From positions 168,551-232,550 of the forward strand of contig NZ_JABBHF010000009.1 in assembly GCF_012910715.1 (NCBI RefSeq): a DNA stretch of 64,000 nt, in the 5' to 3' direction. A program made the position numbers and the translations under genes. A model generated the notes under the pieces. That model made no database searches and was not told where the DNA came from. It worked only from the letters and a program-made list of their open reading frames with translations. This document shows positions 26,318 to 35,811 of the stretch, one piece after another. The stretch's first letter is position 1, and each line of letters starts with the position of its first letter. The stretch comes from Flavivirga algicola (GTDB taxonomy: Bacteria > Bacteroidota > Bacteroidia > Flavobacteriales > Flavobacteriaceae).

Positions 26318-27313
26318 TTATTCCGTAAACTGATAATCCGAAAATTTTTCCAACACCTCATCAAAAGCAGCAAACACATCTGCCGAATGGTCGCTAGTTA
26401 CCATTTTCATGCGGTATTCTTTAAAATGTGGAATGCCCTTAAAATAATTGGTATAATGTCTGCGTGTTTCAAAAACGCCTAATACCTCACCTTTCCAGTC
26501 AATAGACATCTGTAAATGTCTACGCGCCGCTTCAACACGCTCTGCCAAAGAAATAGGCGCTAAATGCTTACCTGTTTTAAAATAATGCTTTACCTGTTTA
26601 AAAAACCACGGATTCCCAATACTTGCACGCCCAATCATGGCACCATCAAGTCCGTAGCTATCACGCATTTCTACAGCTTTTTCTGGGGTATCCACATCGC
26701 CGTTACCAAAAACGGGAATATGCATACGTGGATTATTTTTTACCGCAGCAATTGGTTTCCAATCCGCATGGCCTTTATACATTTGTGCCCGGGTGCGCCC
26801 ATGTATTGCAATGGCTTTGCAACCTACATCTTGCAATCTTTCTGCAACCTCAACAATTTTTATGGAGTCGTGATCCCAGCCCAAACGAGTTTTTACTGTT
26901 ATAGGAATATCGGAACGTTTCACCATTTCGGCCGTGAGTTTCTCCATCAAACAGATATCCTTTAAAATACCAGCCCCAGCTCCTTTACTCACTACCTTTT
27001 TTACAGGACACCCAAAATTAATATCGATGATGTCTGGTTTAGAAGCCGAAACAATATCGATGGTTTGTAACATACTGTCCAGATTCGCTCCAAAAATCTG
27101 AATCCCCACAGGGCGCTCTTTTTCATAAATATCTAACTTCATAACACTTTTTGCAGCATTACGAATTAAACCTTCACTAGATACAAATTCGGTATACACA
27201 ACATCTGCTCCTTGTTCCTTGCACAAAGCTCGAAATGGCGGATCGCTTACATCTTCCATAGGTGCCAAAAGCAAAGGGAAATCAGGAAGCTCTATGTTGT
27301 CTATTTTTACCAT
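26318..27313 (-). CDS. dusB: tRNA-dihydrouridine synthase
   Basis: About 331 residues from the ATG at 27311-27313. The longer in-frame TTG start at 27331 is rejected because the -7 promoter element covers it. Dus enzymes reduce uridine in tRNA with FMN and NADPH. Motifs present: LLLAPMEDVSDPPFR, DINFGCPVKKVVSKGAG with the catalytic Cys, PITVKTRLGWD, IHGRTRAQMYKG and PVFGNGDVDTPE. The DusB subtype is the usual one in this phylum. It is convergent with the LolE-like gene, 24 bp apart. Confidence 0.92.
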   Translation of the reverse strand: MVKIDNIELPDFPLLLAPMEDVSDPPFRALCKEQGADVVYTEFVSSEGLIRNAAKSVMKLDIYEKERPVGIQIFGANLDSMLQTIDIVSASKPDIIDINFGCPVKKVVSKGAGAGILKDICLMEKLTAEMVKRSDIPITVKTRLGWDHDSIKIVEVAERLQDVGCKAIAIHGRTRAQMYKGHADWKPIAAVKNNPRMHIPVFGNGDVDTPEKAVEMRDSYGLDGAMIGRASIGNPWFFKQVKHYFKTGKHLAPISLAERVEAARRHLQMSIDWKGEVLGVFETRRHYTNYFKGIPHFKEYRMKMVTSDHSADVFAAFDEVLEKFSDYQFTE

Positions 27314-27328
27314 GTTGTAAATTTTGGG

Positions 27329-27358
27329 CAAAATTACTGTTTTTTAATCAAACAGAAA
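27329..27358 (-). promoter_or_regulatory. dus promoter
   Basis: On the minus strand TAATTTTG (+ strand 27329-27336) fits TAnnTTTG. A TTG element lies about 22 bp upstream. The position implies a short 5' leader ahead of the ATG at 27313 and excludes the TTG start at 27331. Confidence 0.5.
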
Positions 27359-27401
27359 CAATCCTAAAAATAAAGTAATTACAGGATCTTATTGCAAAAA
27401 A

Positions 27402-28520
27402 TCACCGCTTGATAATTTTTTTTATCTGTGAAGTGTCATTTTTTAAATTAATTTTAACAATATAAATGCCTGGGTTAAAAACATGCATATCTACACTTAT
27501 ATTACTTCCTTTATAAAGGAGAACCAGTTTAGTATCATAAATCTCAATAGTAGCTACATGTCTATTTTTTACATGTAAAAACGTATCCACAGGATTTGGA
27601 TACAACAGCATTTTATTTTCAGTAATAACAGACTCTAAAGTCAAAGCCATATCGTTGGTTGAGAACGAAATTAGTTTGGCATAATCTGAAAAGAGAGAGA
27701 GTTTAAAGGTTTCTGACGTTATAAAATATCGATTCTCGTTAACAAATGCAATTGCTTCAGTTTGTTCAAAATCAAATGAAGAAAGTGCTGTTTGCGTATT
27801 GGTGCCTGAAAAAATATCGTTTCCCTTAAAATTTTCACTAACCCAGACAAAGGGCTGTAAAATCTCTGTATATCCTACTAAAAAAAGTTTCTTGGTTAAT
27901 GGGTTATAAGTACCTCCCGAAATTAGCCCTCCACTATTCAAAGTGGTATTCAGCTCGGATAAAGCATAAGTGCCAGGGGCTTTTGGAATCACATACACTT
28001 TTGTTATGCCATCAATCCAATTTTTACTAAATAACATCAAGTTAGTTTCATTAAAAGAAACAAGCGCTTCCGCATCCCAATCTGTATTATTTGGATTCGC
28101 CGTAAAATCTATTTGAGAGACATAATTAAAAGCAATCGTTTCAGCGATTATACTTGTATTATTTACAAAATCGGTTTTGCTGATTTTATAAATTTTCAAA
28201 TCTGCCCTGTTACCGCTATTGTTTCCTATATCTCCAATATATATGCTCGTTTCGTCTTGAGTCATATCTTCCCAATCTACATTTGTCGCATTAGTAATGG
28301 TAACAGTCCTTGTAACCAAACCAGAAATAGTATCTAATTCGAAAAGCTTGTTTTCTCCGCCAGAATCATTATGAGTAATTAGCTTATTATTAAAAAAAAT
28401 AGCTCCAGAAGACTCCATTAAATCATTTGGCAATGCAAATTTCTCTACAGCAGCATTTATCTGACTTGTAGCATCGAATGTACCTAAAATAAGAACTAGT
28501 ATTGAAATTACAATTTTCAT
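27402..28520 (-). CDS. secreted T9SS beta-propeller-like protein
   Basis: A 372-residue protein from the ATG at 28518-28520, which starts the signal peptide MKIVISILVLILGTF (cleavage after ATSQ). The longer TTG-initiated form is unlikely. The mature region reads like a beta-propeller (NDSGGENKLFELD, NVDWEDMTQDETSIYIGDIGNN, LMLFSKNWIDG). The last ~75 residues (LLYPNPVDTFLHVKN to the end) form a T9SS sorting domain. The substrate or partner is unknown. It is divergently placed from the Lgt-like operon, and a TAACTTTG -7 element lies at 28542-28549. Confidence 0.8.
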   Translation of the reverse strand: MKIVISILVLILGTFDATSQINAAVEKFALPNDLMESSGAIFFNNKLITHNDSGGENKLFELDTISGLVTRTVTITNATNVDWEDMTQDETSIYIGDIGNNSGNRADLKIYKISKTDFVNNTSIIAETIAFNYVSQIDFTANPNNTDWDAEALVSFNETNLMLFSKNWIDGITKVYVIPKAPGTYALSELNTTLNSGGLISGGTYNPLTKKLFLVGYTEILQPFVWVSENFKGNDIFSGTNTQTALSSFDFEQTEAIAFVNENRYFITSETFKLSLFSDYAKLISFSTNDMALTLESVITENKMLLYPNPVDTFLHVKNRHVATIEIYDTKLVLLYKGSNISVDMHVFNPGIYIVKINLKNDTSQIKKIIKR

Positions 28521-28574
28521 AGGCCAGGCCCTTCCAAACAACAAAGTTAACTATATTTATAAAAAATTTATCTT

Positions 28575-29318
28575 TTGCAGATTCCTTTTGAGCCTCAATT
28601 ATTTGATTATAAAATAAATATACATCTGGTTTTAGAATACCTGGCATTCTTTATAGCCTTTCGGTATTATGTCCTTTTAAGGAGAAAAAACAACGATGTT
28701 ATTTCATCAAACAACAGACTGTCTATTATTTTAGGCGCAGCGCTAGGCGCCTTAATTGGTTCCAGGCTGGTCGGTTTTTTGGAAAACCCTTTGGCAAGCA
28801 TCTCACAGGAAAATATCATTCAATTACTCAATACAAAAACCATTATGGGCGGTTTGTTTGGCGGGTTGCTTGGCGTGGAAATCGCAAAAAAACGTATCGG
28901 CGAAACCCAGTCATCTGGCGATTTGTTTGTATTCCCTATTATTCTGGGTATTTTTATTGGTAGAATCGGGTGCTTCCTTTCTGGGATAAACGAATTTACC
29001 TATGGTATAGAAACTACTTCCATATTGGGAATGAATTTAGGAGATGGTCTCAATCGCCACCCTGTCGCCTTGTATGAATTGATCTTTCTAGTGGTTCTTT
29101 TTATAGGCTTGAAACGCATCAAAAATAAGGTAATTCTAAAAAATGGAGAACTGTTTCAATGGTTTATGATTGTTTATTTTACATTCAGGTTCTTCATAGA
29201 GTTTTTTAAACCCAACGTATTTTATGTCTTTGGATTGAGTACGATTCAAATATTATGTCTAATTTGTTTGCTTTATTACCACAAAACCGTTTTAAACATT
29301 TTTAAAAATGCCCGTTAG
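28575..29318 (+). CDS. Lgt-fold membrane protein lacking the usual catalytic His
   Basis: A 247-residue, multi-span inner-membrane protein of the prolipoprotein diacylglyceryl transferase family. It keeps the hallmark GRIGCFLSG at residues 129-137 (GRIGNFING in Lgt), RHPVALYE at 161-168, and YFTFRFFIEFF near 205-215. At the SFHGGL position of Lgt, with its essential His, it reads TIMGGL (M91), and the second Arg of the GRIGNFINGE..GR loop is missing. It overlaps the following radical SAM gene by 11 bp. Starts with ATG are absent; the TTG at 28575 gives an Lgt-like N-terminus (MQIPFEPQLF) but is uncertain. It is probably not the housekeeping Lgt, and may bind or deliver a glycerolipid. Confidence 0.8.
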   Translation: MQIPFEPQLFDYKINIHLVLEYLAFFIAFRYYVLLRRKNNDVISSNNRLSIILGAALGALIGSRLVGFLENPLASISQENIIQLLNTKTIMGGLFGGLLGVEIAKKRIGETQSSGDLFVFPIILGIFIGRIGCFLSGINEFTYGIETTSILGMNLGDGLNRHPVALYELIFLVVLFIGLKRIKNKVILKNGELFQWFMIVYFTFRFFIEFFKPNVFYVFGLSTIQILCLICLLYYHKTVLNIFKNAR

Positions 29319-30702
29319 AAAATATACCTACTACGATTTTACTTTAAGTCTTTGTCCAGAATGTTTAAAACGTGTAGACGCTAAAATCGTGTTTGAAAAC
29401 AACCATGTTTATATGCTAAAACGCTGCAACGAACATGGTAACTCTAAAGTATTGATTGCCGACGACATCGACTACTATAAAAACATAAGAAACTATAACA
29501 AACCTTCTGAAACACCTTATAAGTTCAATACAAAAACCGATTATGGCTGTCCATACGACTGCGGTTTATGTCCAGATCATGAGCAACACTCTTGCTTAAC
29601 TGTTGTTGAAGTAACAGACCGTTGTAATTTAACCTGTCCAACCTGTTATGCCGGATCGTCGCCAACCTATGGAAGACATCGCACTTTAGAAGAAGTAAAA
29701 ACCATGTTGGACACCATAGTTGCTAATGAAAAAGAACCCGATGTGGTGCAAATTAGCGGCGGCGAACCCACTATCCATCCCAATTTTTTTGAAATTCTAG
29801 ATTACGCCAAATCACTTCCCATTCGACATTTAATGTTGAATACCAACGGGATTAAAATTGCCAAGGATTTTGCTTTCGCGGAAAAATTAAAAACGTATGC
29901 ACCAGACTTTGAAATTTATCTTCAATTTGATTCGTTTGAAAATAGCGTATTGCAAGAACTTCGTGGTGCCGATTTAAATGACATAAGAAAACAGGCTCTT
30001 GAAAATCTAAACAAGCTCAATTTATCGACTACCTTAGTGGTCACCCTTCAAAAAGGGCTAAACGATCATGAAATAGGCAAAATAATAGACTTTGCCTTAA
30101 AGCAAAAATGTGTTCGAGGGGTGACGTTTCAGCCCACACAGATTGCTGGTAGATTAGAACATTTTAATCCAGAAACCGATAGAATGACGCTCACAGAAGT
30201 ACGCCGAAAAATTCTGGAACAGACCACTATTTTTAACCCGGACGACTTACTCCCTGTACCCTGCAATCCAGATGCTTTAGTCATGGGCTATGCCCTTAAA
30301 TTAGGTGGTGAGGTATTTCCCTTAACCAGATATATAAACCCCAATGACTTATTGGATAATAGCAAAAACACGATTATTTACGAGCAAGACGAAAATCTCC
30401 AGGGCAAGATGATAGAGCTTTTTAGTACTGGAAACTCTGTAGAAGTTGCCGAAGAAAATTTAAAGTCCATTATGTGTTGCTTGCCAAATATTGATGCGCC
30501 AAATTTGGGCTACGATAATTTATTTCGGGTTATTATCATGCAATTTATTGATGCTTATAATTTTGATGTACGTGCCATTAAAAAATCCTGCGTTCATATT
30601 GTAGATAAAAACAATAAAATCATTCCATTTGAAACCATGAATTTGTTTTACAGGGATGATAAAAAAGCACGATTAGAAGAACTTAGAAACGAGATATTAT
30701 GA
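29308..30702 (+). CDS. COG1964 radical SAM protein (tetraether synthase/MJ0619-like)
   Basis: A 464-residue radical SAM enzyme. A rubredoxin-like N-terminus has C16 and C19 (CPEC) and C40. Then come C81, C85, C88 and C96 in GCPYDCGLCPDHEQHSC, and the SAM-cluster CxxxCxxC at C106, C110, C113 (RCNLTCPTC). GGEP is at 151-154. Further cysteines (MCC near 391, SC near 437) may hold another cluster. This arrangement fits COG1964, whose archaeal member MJ0619 is the tetraether lipid synthase (Tes) joining lipid tails. The start overlaps the Lgt-like gene and the stop overlaps the next gene, so it is one operon. A lipid substrate is inferred from both homology and neighbours. Confidence 0.82.
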   Translation: MPVRKYTYYDFTLSLCPECLKRVDAKIVFENNHVYMLKRCNEHGNSKVLIADDIDYYKNIRNYNKPSETPYKFNTKTDYGCPYDCGLCPDHEQHSCLTVVEVTDRCNLTCPTCYAGSSPTYGRHRTLEEVKTMLDTIVANEKEPDVVQISGGEPTIHPNFFEILDYAKSLPIRHLMLNTNGIKIAKDFAFAEKLKTYAPDFEIYLQFDSFENSVLQELRGADLNDIRKQALENLNKLNLSTTLVVTLQKGLNDHEIGKIIDFALKQKCVRGVTFQPTQIAGRLEHFNPETDRMTLTEVRRKILEQTTIFNPDDLLPVPCNPDALVMGYALKLGGEVFPLTRYINPNDLLDNSKNTIIYEQDENLQGKMIELFSTGNSVEVAEENLKSIMCCLPNIDAPNLGYDNLFRVIIMQFIDAYNFDVRAIKKSCVHIVDKNNKIIPFETMNLFYRDDKKARLEELRNEIL

Positions 30703-30902
30703 ATATACTTTTAATTGAAGGTGGGAATTATCTGGGGGTATTTTTACTGGTTTTAGCCATTATGTTTTTACCTTCATTGATTCTACTAATTATTGGATTA
30801 GCTATGAGATCAAAAAATCGAAAAACATCAAAAGTACTTATAATACTATCTGTGGTTTATCTTTTAATAAGCCTTGGTGTTTGTGGAAGTATGATGATAT
30901 AA
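30699..30902 (+). CDS. small two-span membrane protein, copy 1
   Basis: A 67-residue protein with two hydrophobic helices (about 12-35 and 45-64) separated by a basic loop (MRSKNRKTSK). Its ATG overlaps the stop of the radical SAM gene (ATGA), so the genes are translationally coupled. It is a clear paralogue of the next gene. I know no named family. A membrane subunit or lipid-handling helper of the Lgt-like/radical SAM pair is possible. Confidence 0.75.
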   Translation: MNILLIEGGNYLGVFLLVLAIMFLPSLILLIIGLAMRSKNRKTSKVLIILSVVYLLISLGVCGSMMI

Positions 30903-30912
30903 AAACTTAATT

Positions 30913-31116
30913 ATGTTCTATTTTTTAGAAGGAAATATGAATTTAGATGGTTTAATATACTTAATCCTAGCTATTATGTTAGGACCAGCTGTCTTATTAG
31001 CCATTATTGGACTCATTGTTCGCAATAAAAACAAAAAAGCCGCCAAAATATTGTTTATTCTGGCAGCTGTTTATGTTATTGTAAGCTTCGGTATTTGTGG
31101 GGGTATGATCGCTTAA
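30913..31116 (+). CDS. small two-span membrane protein, copy 2
   Basis: A 67-residue paralogue of the preceding protein, 10 bp downstream. Both share the layout LxLAIM..P..LL.IIGL..R.KN+K..K.L.IL..VY...S.G.CG.M. The equal length from the ATG at 30913 supports that start over the internal ATG at codon 9. It is the end of the four-gene operon and is convergent with the LytTR regulator, 13 bp away. The function is unknown. Confidence 0.75.
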   Translation: MFYFLEGNMNLDGLIYLILAIMLGPAVLLAIIGLIVRNKNKKAAKILFILAAVYVIVSFGICGGMIA

Positions 31117-31129
31117 TAAAGACCTCTAA

Positions 31130-31891
31130 TCAAATATCTATCCATGCTTTAATCACATCATTATAACGCCTTCCTGTTGTAATATTTGTGTTTTTTTTAT
31201 CTCTTAGAGCAATTACATATCTACTATTAAAATACTTTTGAATATCATTCACATAATCTTTGTTGATAATTATGCCTCTATGTACTCTTAAAAAATTATC
31301 AGGCAGTTTTTGCTCTAATCGAGATAGAGGCTCTTGGGTTAAGTAGGTCTCACCTTTTGAGTGTATTGAAACATATCGCTCATCAGCTTTAAAATGACTA
31401 ATATTTTCCAACTTTATAAAAATGAGTTTACCTCCTCGCTTTACGGTTATAGATGTCATTTTTTTAGCTTCTTTTTGAGAAGATAATTCTTTTAACAACT
31501 CTAAGATATTTTGGGAAGTTGTCTTTTCACTGAATAATCTTAATTTATCGACCGATTGTTGTAAACGTTCTAAACTTATCGGTTTCAATAAATAATCGAT
31601 GCTATTCGTTTCAAAAGCTTTTAAAGAATATTGATCGTATGCCGTACAAAATATAACAATAGGTATATTTTTTAAACGCTCAAGCATTTCAAAACCTGAT
31701 AATTCTGGCATTTCAATATCTAAAAAAATAAGATCTGGTTTTAAATCTTCTATTTTTCCCTGAGCTTCTATAGCATCTTCTGCAACACCTATTATTTCAA
31801 ATATGTCTGGGAAATTTTCAAGTAATTTTAACAATCTTATCCTTGCTGGCGGTTCATCATCTATAACAATAGTCTTGTACACTTTATTCAT
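31130..31891 (-). CDS. LytTR-family response regulator
   Basis: A 253-residue regulator. The receiver domain at residues 6-120 has an acidic pocket (IDDEPPAR), the phospho-acceptor D58 (IFLDIEMPE) and a lysine in LLKPISLE. A LytTR DNA-binding domain follows at about 150-250 (KADERYVSIHSKGETYL, FLRVHRGIIINKDYV). It is 4 bp downstream of its LytS-type kinase and convergent with the Lgt-like operon. The regulon cannot be read from the sequence. Confidence 0.92.
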   Translation of the reverse strand: MNKVYKTIVIDDEPPARIRLLKLLENFPDIFEIIGVAEDAIEAQGKIEDLKPDLIFLDIEMPELSGFEMLERLKNIPIVIFCTAYDQYSLKAFETNSIDYLLKPISLERLQQSVDKLRLFSEKTTSQNILELLKELSSQKEAKKMTSITVKRGGKLIFIKLENISHFKADERYVSIHSKGETYLTQEPLSRLEQKLPDNFLRVHRGIIINKDYVNDIQKYFNSRYVIALRDKKNTNITTGRRYNDVIKAWIDI

Positions 31892-31895
31892 TCCT

Positions 31896-33845
31896 CTATG
31901 CTGTTGGTTTAATTGAAATTGTAATATGTTTTTTAGGTGTATTCTCCCATTTTAAAGAGGCTCTATTGCCATAACTCAACCTTAGCAAATCATAAACCGT
32001 TTGCAACCCATGCCCACTTACTAAACCATTTGGAAAATCAGGGCCATTATCGCTAACAATTATTAAGAACAATTCTAAGATTTTTTTTATCTCCAAAGTA
32101 ATATGTCCCTCCCCTCTTATTTTGGAAATACCATGCTTAATAGCATTCTCTACTAACGGTTGTAAGATGTACATAGGAATTTCTTCTTCTGTTAATGCTT
32201 CATCAATATGTGTTGTAAACTTTAAGCGTTCCCCAAAACGAATTTTTTCAATTTCTAAATAGTTTTGTACCATCAGAACCTCTTCTTCTACAGTACTCAT
32301 TTTTTGTCCTTTTTTGTTTATAGAATAGCGAAACAAATTAGAGAGTGACAATGCCATTTTTTCTGTTTTATTTGGGTTATTATGTGCTAATCCAGCAATG
32401 GAGTTTAAAGCATTGTACAAAAAATGAGGATTAATATGCGATTGCAATAATTTTAATTCTGATTTTGCATTTAATGTTTTTAATCGGCTTAATTCTACGT
32501 CTTTTTCTTTTACTAGAGAGTCTGAAACATGATTTAGATAAATTAATACACCTCTTCCCAATGCTAAAAATACCCAGAAAAAAACAATTGGAAAAAAGAA
32601 TTCATCTACCGCTTCTCTTCCTCCTTTTATAAAAAATATAGTAATTACTGGTGCACTAAATGCTAAAAAAGTAAAACACACTTTTAACAACAAAGTAAAA
32701 CTAAAATTCATATTCTTTTTTATACACCTTTTTTCTAACACCCATAATAATAGAGATGTTATTAAAGCAAATATGAAAACATCGAATACAGCATCTATCT
32801 GCATCACTTTGTTGATTCCATAATAGGGTATCGTCGTTAAATGTTTATAAATTGATTGTAGATAAATATAATATGACCATACTAGTAATGATGGAAAAAA
32901 ATAACTTAAGAATAAATATTCAAACTTTCTATTTTGAAAAAAACTAAAAAGTAAAACAAAAGCTAAAAGTCCTATAAAAAAAACAATAATTAAAGCTTGT
33001 TTTTTAGCGAAACTTTTATTCAAAAAAACATTAGCAAACCGCCACGAGTAAGCAGTATACAAATAGCCTTTAAATTGCTCTAAAAAATCGTTCGCATAAA
33101 GTTTATGTAATAAAAATTTGTCTGCTTCTGTAAACCTATAATCATCAGGGTTGAATTCTTTTCGGTTATAAATACCTTTAGCTTCATAAGAACTATATAT
33201 GCCGGTATTTTCTTTAATATGACACAAACTTCTCAAGATTTCATATCGAACATATTGTTTTCTTCTGTCAAAGGAAGTCTCTTTATTTAAATAAAAACTG
33301 ATTCTCGTATAGTTGAAAGATGGGAAAAAGGAGTTTATTCTTCTATTTCTAGAAATAACATTACCGTCCTTCAAATAAGAAAAAATAAGTTGTGAGCCAT
33401 GATTAACTATACTTTTACGTTTTTCATAAAAAACAAGGTTTATCGTTGACGACATTGGTCGATAATACCTTCCTAGCTCTAATTTGTTTTTCTCATAATA
33501 ATCGTCCAATTCATTTCCCGCTCCCAAGAAACCTATAACTTTGTTAGGGATTAAAAGCTTCAATTCCTGAATCACGCTAGCTAGTACAATACTATCCTGA
33601 TGTTGAGCGCCTTTTAAATCAAAAAATATTGGACCTGTAAACTTTTTTGGAGATATTCCTTTATTATCTCCATTTTTATCAAATAACCTTTCTTTAATAT
33701 ACTCCCAATGTACATCTTTAGGATACTTAGATCTTGGATCGAATTTAACAGAATATATTTCTGAAATATGATTATAATAATTTGAAGAAATTAATATTAT
33801 AGTAGGAATAGCCGAAATAAGTATAAGCAGAATAAGTTTTTTCAT
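31896..33845 (-). CDS. LytS-type sensor histidine kinase
   Basis: About 649 residues from the ATG at 33843-33845; a GTG one codon earlier is also possible. An N-terminal span (LILLILISAIPTIILIS) is followed by an extracytoplasmic domain of about 240 residues, a set of five or six membrane spans (about 275-445), and a His_kinase module with LQSHINPHFLYNALNSIAGLA (phospho-His near 472). The ATPase domain contains LVENAIKHGISK and SDNGPDFPNG. It forms an operon with the LytTR regulator. The signal is unknown. Confidence 0.9.
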   Translation of the reverse strand: MKKLILLILISAIPTIILISSNYYNHISEIYSVKFDPRSKYPKDVHWEYIKERLFDKNGDNKGISPKKFTGPIFFDLKGAQHQDSIVLASVIQELKLLIPNKVIGFLGAGNELDDYYEKNKLELGRYYRPMSSTINLVFYEKRKSIVNHGSQLIFSYLKDGNVISRNRRINSFFPSFNYTRISFYLNKETSFDRRKQYVRYEILRSLCHIKENTGIYSSYEAKGIYNRKEFNPDDYRFTEADKFLLHKLYANDFLEQFKGYLYTAYSWRFANVFLNKSFAKKQALIIVFFIGLLAFVLLFSFFQNRKFEYLFLSYFFPSLLVWSYYIYLQSIYKHLTTIPYYGINKVMQIDAVFDVFIFALITSLLLWVLEKRCIKKNMNFSFTLLLKVCFTFLAFSAPVITIFFIKGGREAVDEFFFPIVFFWVFLALGRGVLIYLNHVSDSLVKEKDVELSRLKTLNAKSELKLLQSHINPHFLYNALNSIAGLAHNNPNKTEKMALSLSNLFRYSINKKGQKMSTVEEEVLMVQNYLEIEKIRFGERLKFTTHIDEALTEEEIPMYILQPLVENAIKHGISKIRGEGHITLEIKKILELFLIIVSDNGPDFPNGLVSGHGLQTVYDLLRLSYGNRASLKWENTPKKHITISIKPTA

Positions 33846-33977
33846 CACAGTAAATTTAAATATTTATGCCACAAATAAACTTTAAAAGACGTTTCGAAAA
33901 AACCAATTTCGGTTGAACTGCAATTAGAAGATATAAATTACATCTATTCAATTTTTCATGCTCACTTAAAAAACATC

Positions 33978-33985
33978 TATATTTG
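33978..33985 (+). promoter_or_regulatory. lepA -7 promoter element
   Basis: TATATTTG fits the TAnnTTTG consensus, 30 bp before the lepA ATG at 34015. No good -33 element was found at the expected distance. Confidence 0.45.
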
Positions 33986-34014
33986 CAAAATCTTTTTTAT
34001 GGAGATTTTTGACT

Positions 34015-35811
34015 ATGAAGCACATTAGAAACTTTTGCATTATTGCACATATAGATCACGGTAAGAGTACACTCGCAGACCGTTTGTTGGATTATACAGG
34101 CGCTGTGACCGCTAGAGAAAAGCAGGATCAGCTTCTGGACAGCATGGATTTAGAGCGCGAACGTGGTATTACCATAAAGTCGCATGCCATACAAATGGAG
34201 TATACCTACAAAGGTGAGGAGTATGTTTTAAATTTAATTGATACCCCTGGCCACGTTGATTTCTCTTATGAAGTATCCCGTTCTATTGCTGCTTGCGAAG
34301 GTGCTTTACTTATAGTAGATGCTGCCCAAAGTATTCAGGCACAAACCATTTCTAATCTGTATTTAGCACTAGAAAACGATCTGGAAATTATCCCAGTACT
34401 TAATAAAGTAGACTTACCAAGTGCCAACCCCGAAGAAGTTACTGATGACATCGTAGACCTTTTGGGCTGTGACCCCGAAGAAGTCATTCATGCCAGTGGA
34501 AAAACAGGCTTTGGAGTCGATAATGTCTTAGCGGCTATTATTGAACGTGTTCCCGCACCAGAGGGTCAAATAGACGAACCCTTACAGGCCTTAATATTTG
34601 ACTCGGTTTACAATCCGTTTCGTGGTGTAGAAACTTATTTTAGAGTGATAAACGGCTCTATTAAAAAAGGACAAAACATTAAATTCATAGCCACCGATAA
34701 AAATTATTTCGCAGACGAAGTAGGCACTTTAAAACTCAAGCAGCTCCCTAAACAGGAAATAAAAGCTGGTGATGTTGGTTATGTTATTACGGGTATTAAA
34801 GAGGCTAAAGAAGTAAAAGTAGGTGATACGATTACCGATGCCAAAAATCCAACAACCAATGCCATTGCTGGATTTGAAGATGTAAAGCCTATGGTTTTTG
34901 CAGGTATTTACCCTGTAGATACCGAAGATTACGAAGAGCTTCGTGCCTCGATGGAAAAACTCCAACTAAATGATGCATCATTAGTATTTGCTCCAGAAAG
35001 CTCAGCCGCTTTAGGCTTTGGTTTCCGTTGTGGCTTCTTAGGGATGCTACACATGGAAATTATTCAGGAACGTTTAGAACGCGAGTTTAATATGACCGTG
35101 ATTACGACGGTTCCTAACGTTTCCTATCACGCTTTTACTAAAAAATATCCAGACCAGATTATTATTGTTAATAATCCTTCCGATTTACCAGAACCTTCAG
35201 GTTTAGATCGTGTTGAAGAACCTTATATCAAAGCAACTATTATTACAAAGGCAGATTTTGTTGGTAATGTCATGTCGCTTTGTATTGAAAAACGTGGTCA
35301 GATTACCAATCAGACTTATTTAACGACCGAGCGGGTTGAATTATCATTCGATATGCCGCTGGCCGAAATTGTATTCGATTTTTACGATCGTTTAAAAACA
35401 GTATCCAAAGGTTATGCCTCTTTTGATTACCATCCTATAGGCATGAAGCAATCAAAATTAGTTCGTGTCGATATTTTATTAAACGCCCAACCAGTGGATG
35501 CGCTTTCCGCATTAATTCATGCAGATAATGCAGCAAGTATAGGTAAAAAGATGTGTGAGAAATTAAAAGAACTTATCCCGCGCCAGCAATTCGATATTCC
35601 TATTCAAGCAGCTATTGGCGCTAAAATTATTTCCAGGGAAACGACGAAAGCCTTGCGTAAAGATGTTACCGCTAAATGTTATGGGGGAGATATTTCTCGT
35701 AAACGTAAGCTTCTTGAAAAACAGAAAAAAGGAAAAAAGCGTATGCGTCAGGTGGGTAATGTAGAAATTCCGCAAGAGGCTTTTATGGCTGTTTTAAAAC
35801 TGAATGACTAA
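34015..35811 (+). CDS. lepA: elongation factor 4 (LepA)
   Basis: About 598 residues from the ATG at 34015; an in-frame TTG two codons earlier is less likely. LepA is a ribosome-bound GTPase affecting translation initiation and elongation under stress. G motifs are [17 protein letters not shown] and NKVDLPSA, followed by a beta-barrel domain 2, EF-G-like domains, and the LepA-specific C-terminal region ([34 protein letters not shown]). Length is standard. Its stop overlaps that of the convergent response regulator by 4 bp. Confidence 0.96.
   Translation: MKHIRNFCIIAHIDHGKSTLADRLLDYTGAVTAREKQDQLLDSMDLERERGITIKSHAIQMEYTYKGEEYVLNLIDTPGHVDFSYEVSRSIAACEGALLIVDAAQSIQAQTISNLYLALENDLEIIPVLNKVDLPSANPEEVTDDIVDLLGCDPEEVIHASGKTGFGVDNVLAAIIERVPAPEGQIDEPLQALIFDSVYNPFRGVETYFRVINGSIKKGQNIKFIATDKNYFADEVGTLKLKQLPKQEIKAGDVGYVITGIKEAKEVKVGDTITDAKNPTTNAIAGFEDVKPMVFAGIYPVDTEDYEELRASMEKLQLNDASLVFAPESSAALGFGFRCGFLGMLHMEIIQERLEREFNMTVITTVPNVSYHAFTKKYPDQIIIVNNPSDLPEPSGLDRVEEPYIKATIITKADFVGNVMSLCIEKRGQITNQTYLTTERVELSFDMPLAEIVFDFYDRLKTVSKGYASFDYHPIGMKQSKLVRVDILLNAQPVDALSALIHADNAASIGKKMCEKLKELIPRQQFDIPIQAAIGAKIISRETTKALRKDVTAKCYGGDISRKRKLLEKQKKGKKRMRQVGNVEIPQEAFMAVLKLND

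Noticed and set aside
26564..26965. Plus-strand open frame of 133 codons opposite dus
   Set aside because: It lies antisense within a clear dihydrouridine synthase and has biased, non-protein-like composition.
28575..29318. Calling this gene the housekeeping prolipoprotein diacylglyceryl transferase
   Set aside because: The essential His position and a conserved Arg are changed and the gene sits with a radical SAM enzyme, so a specialised paralogue is more likely.
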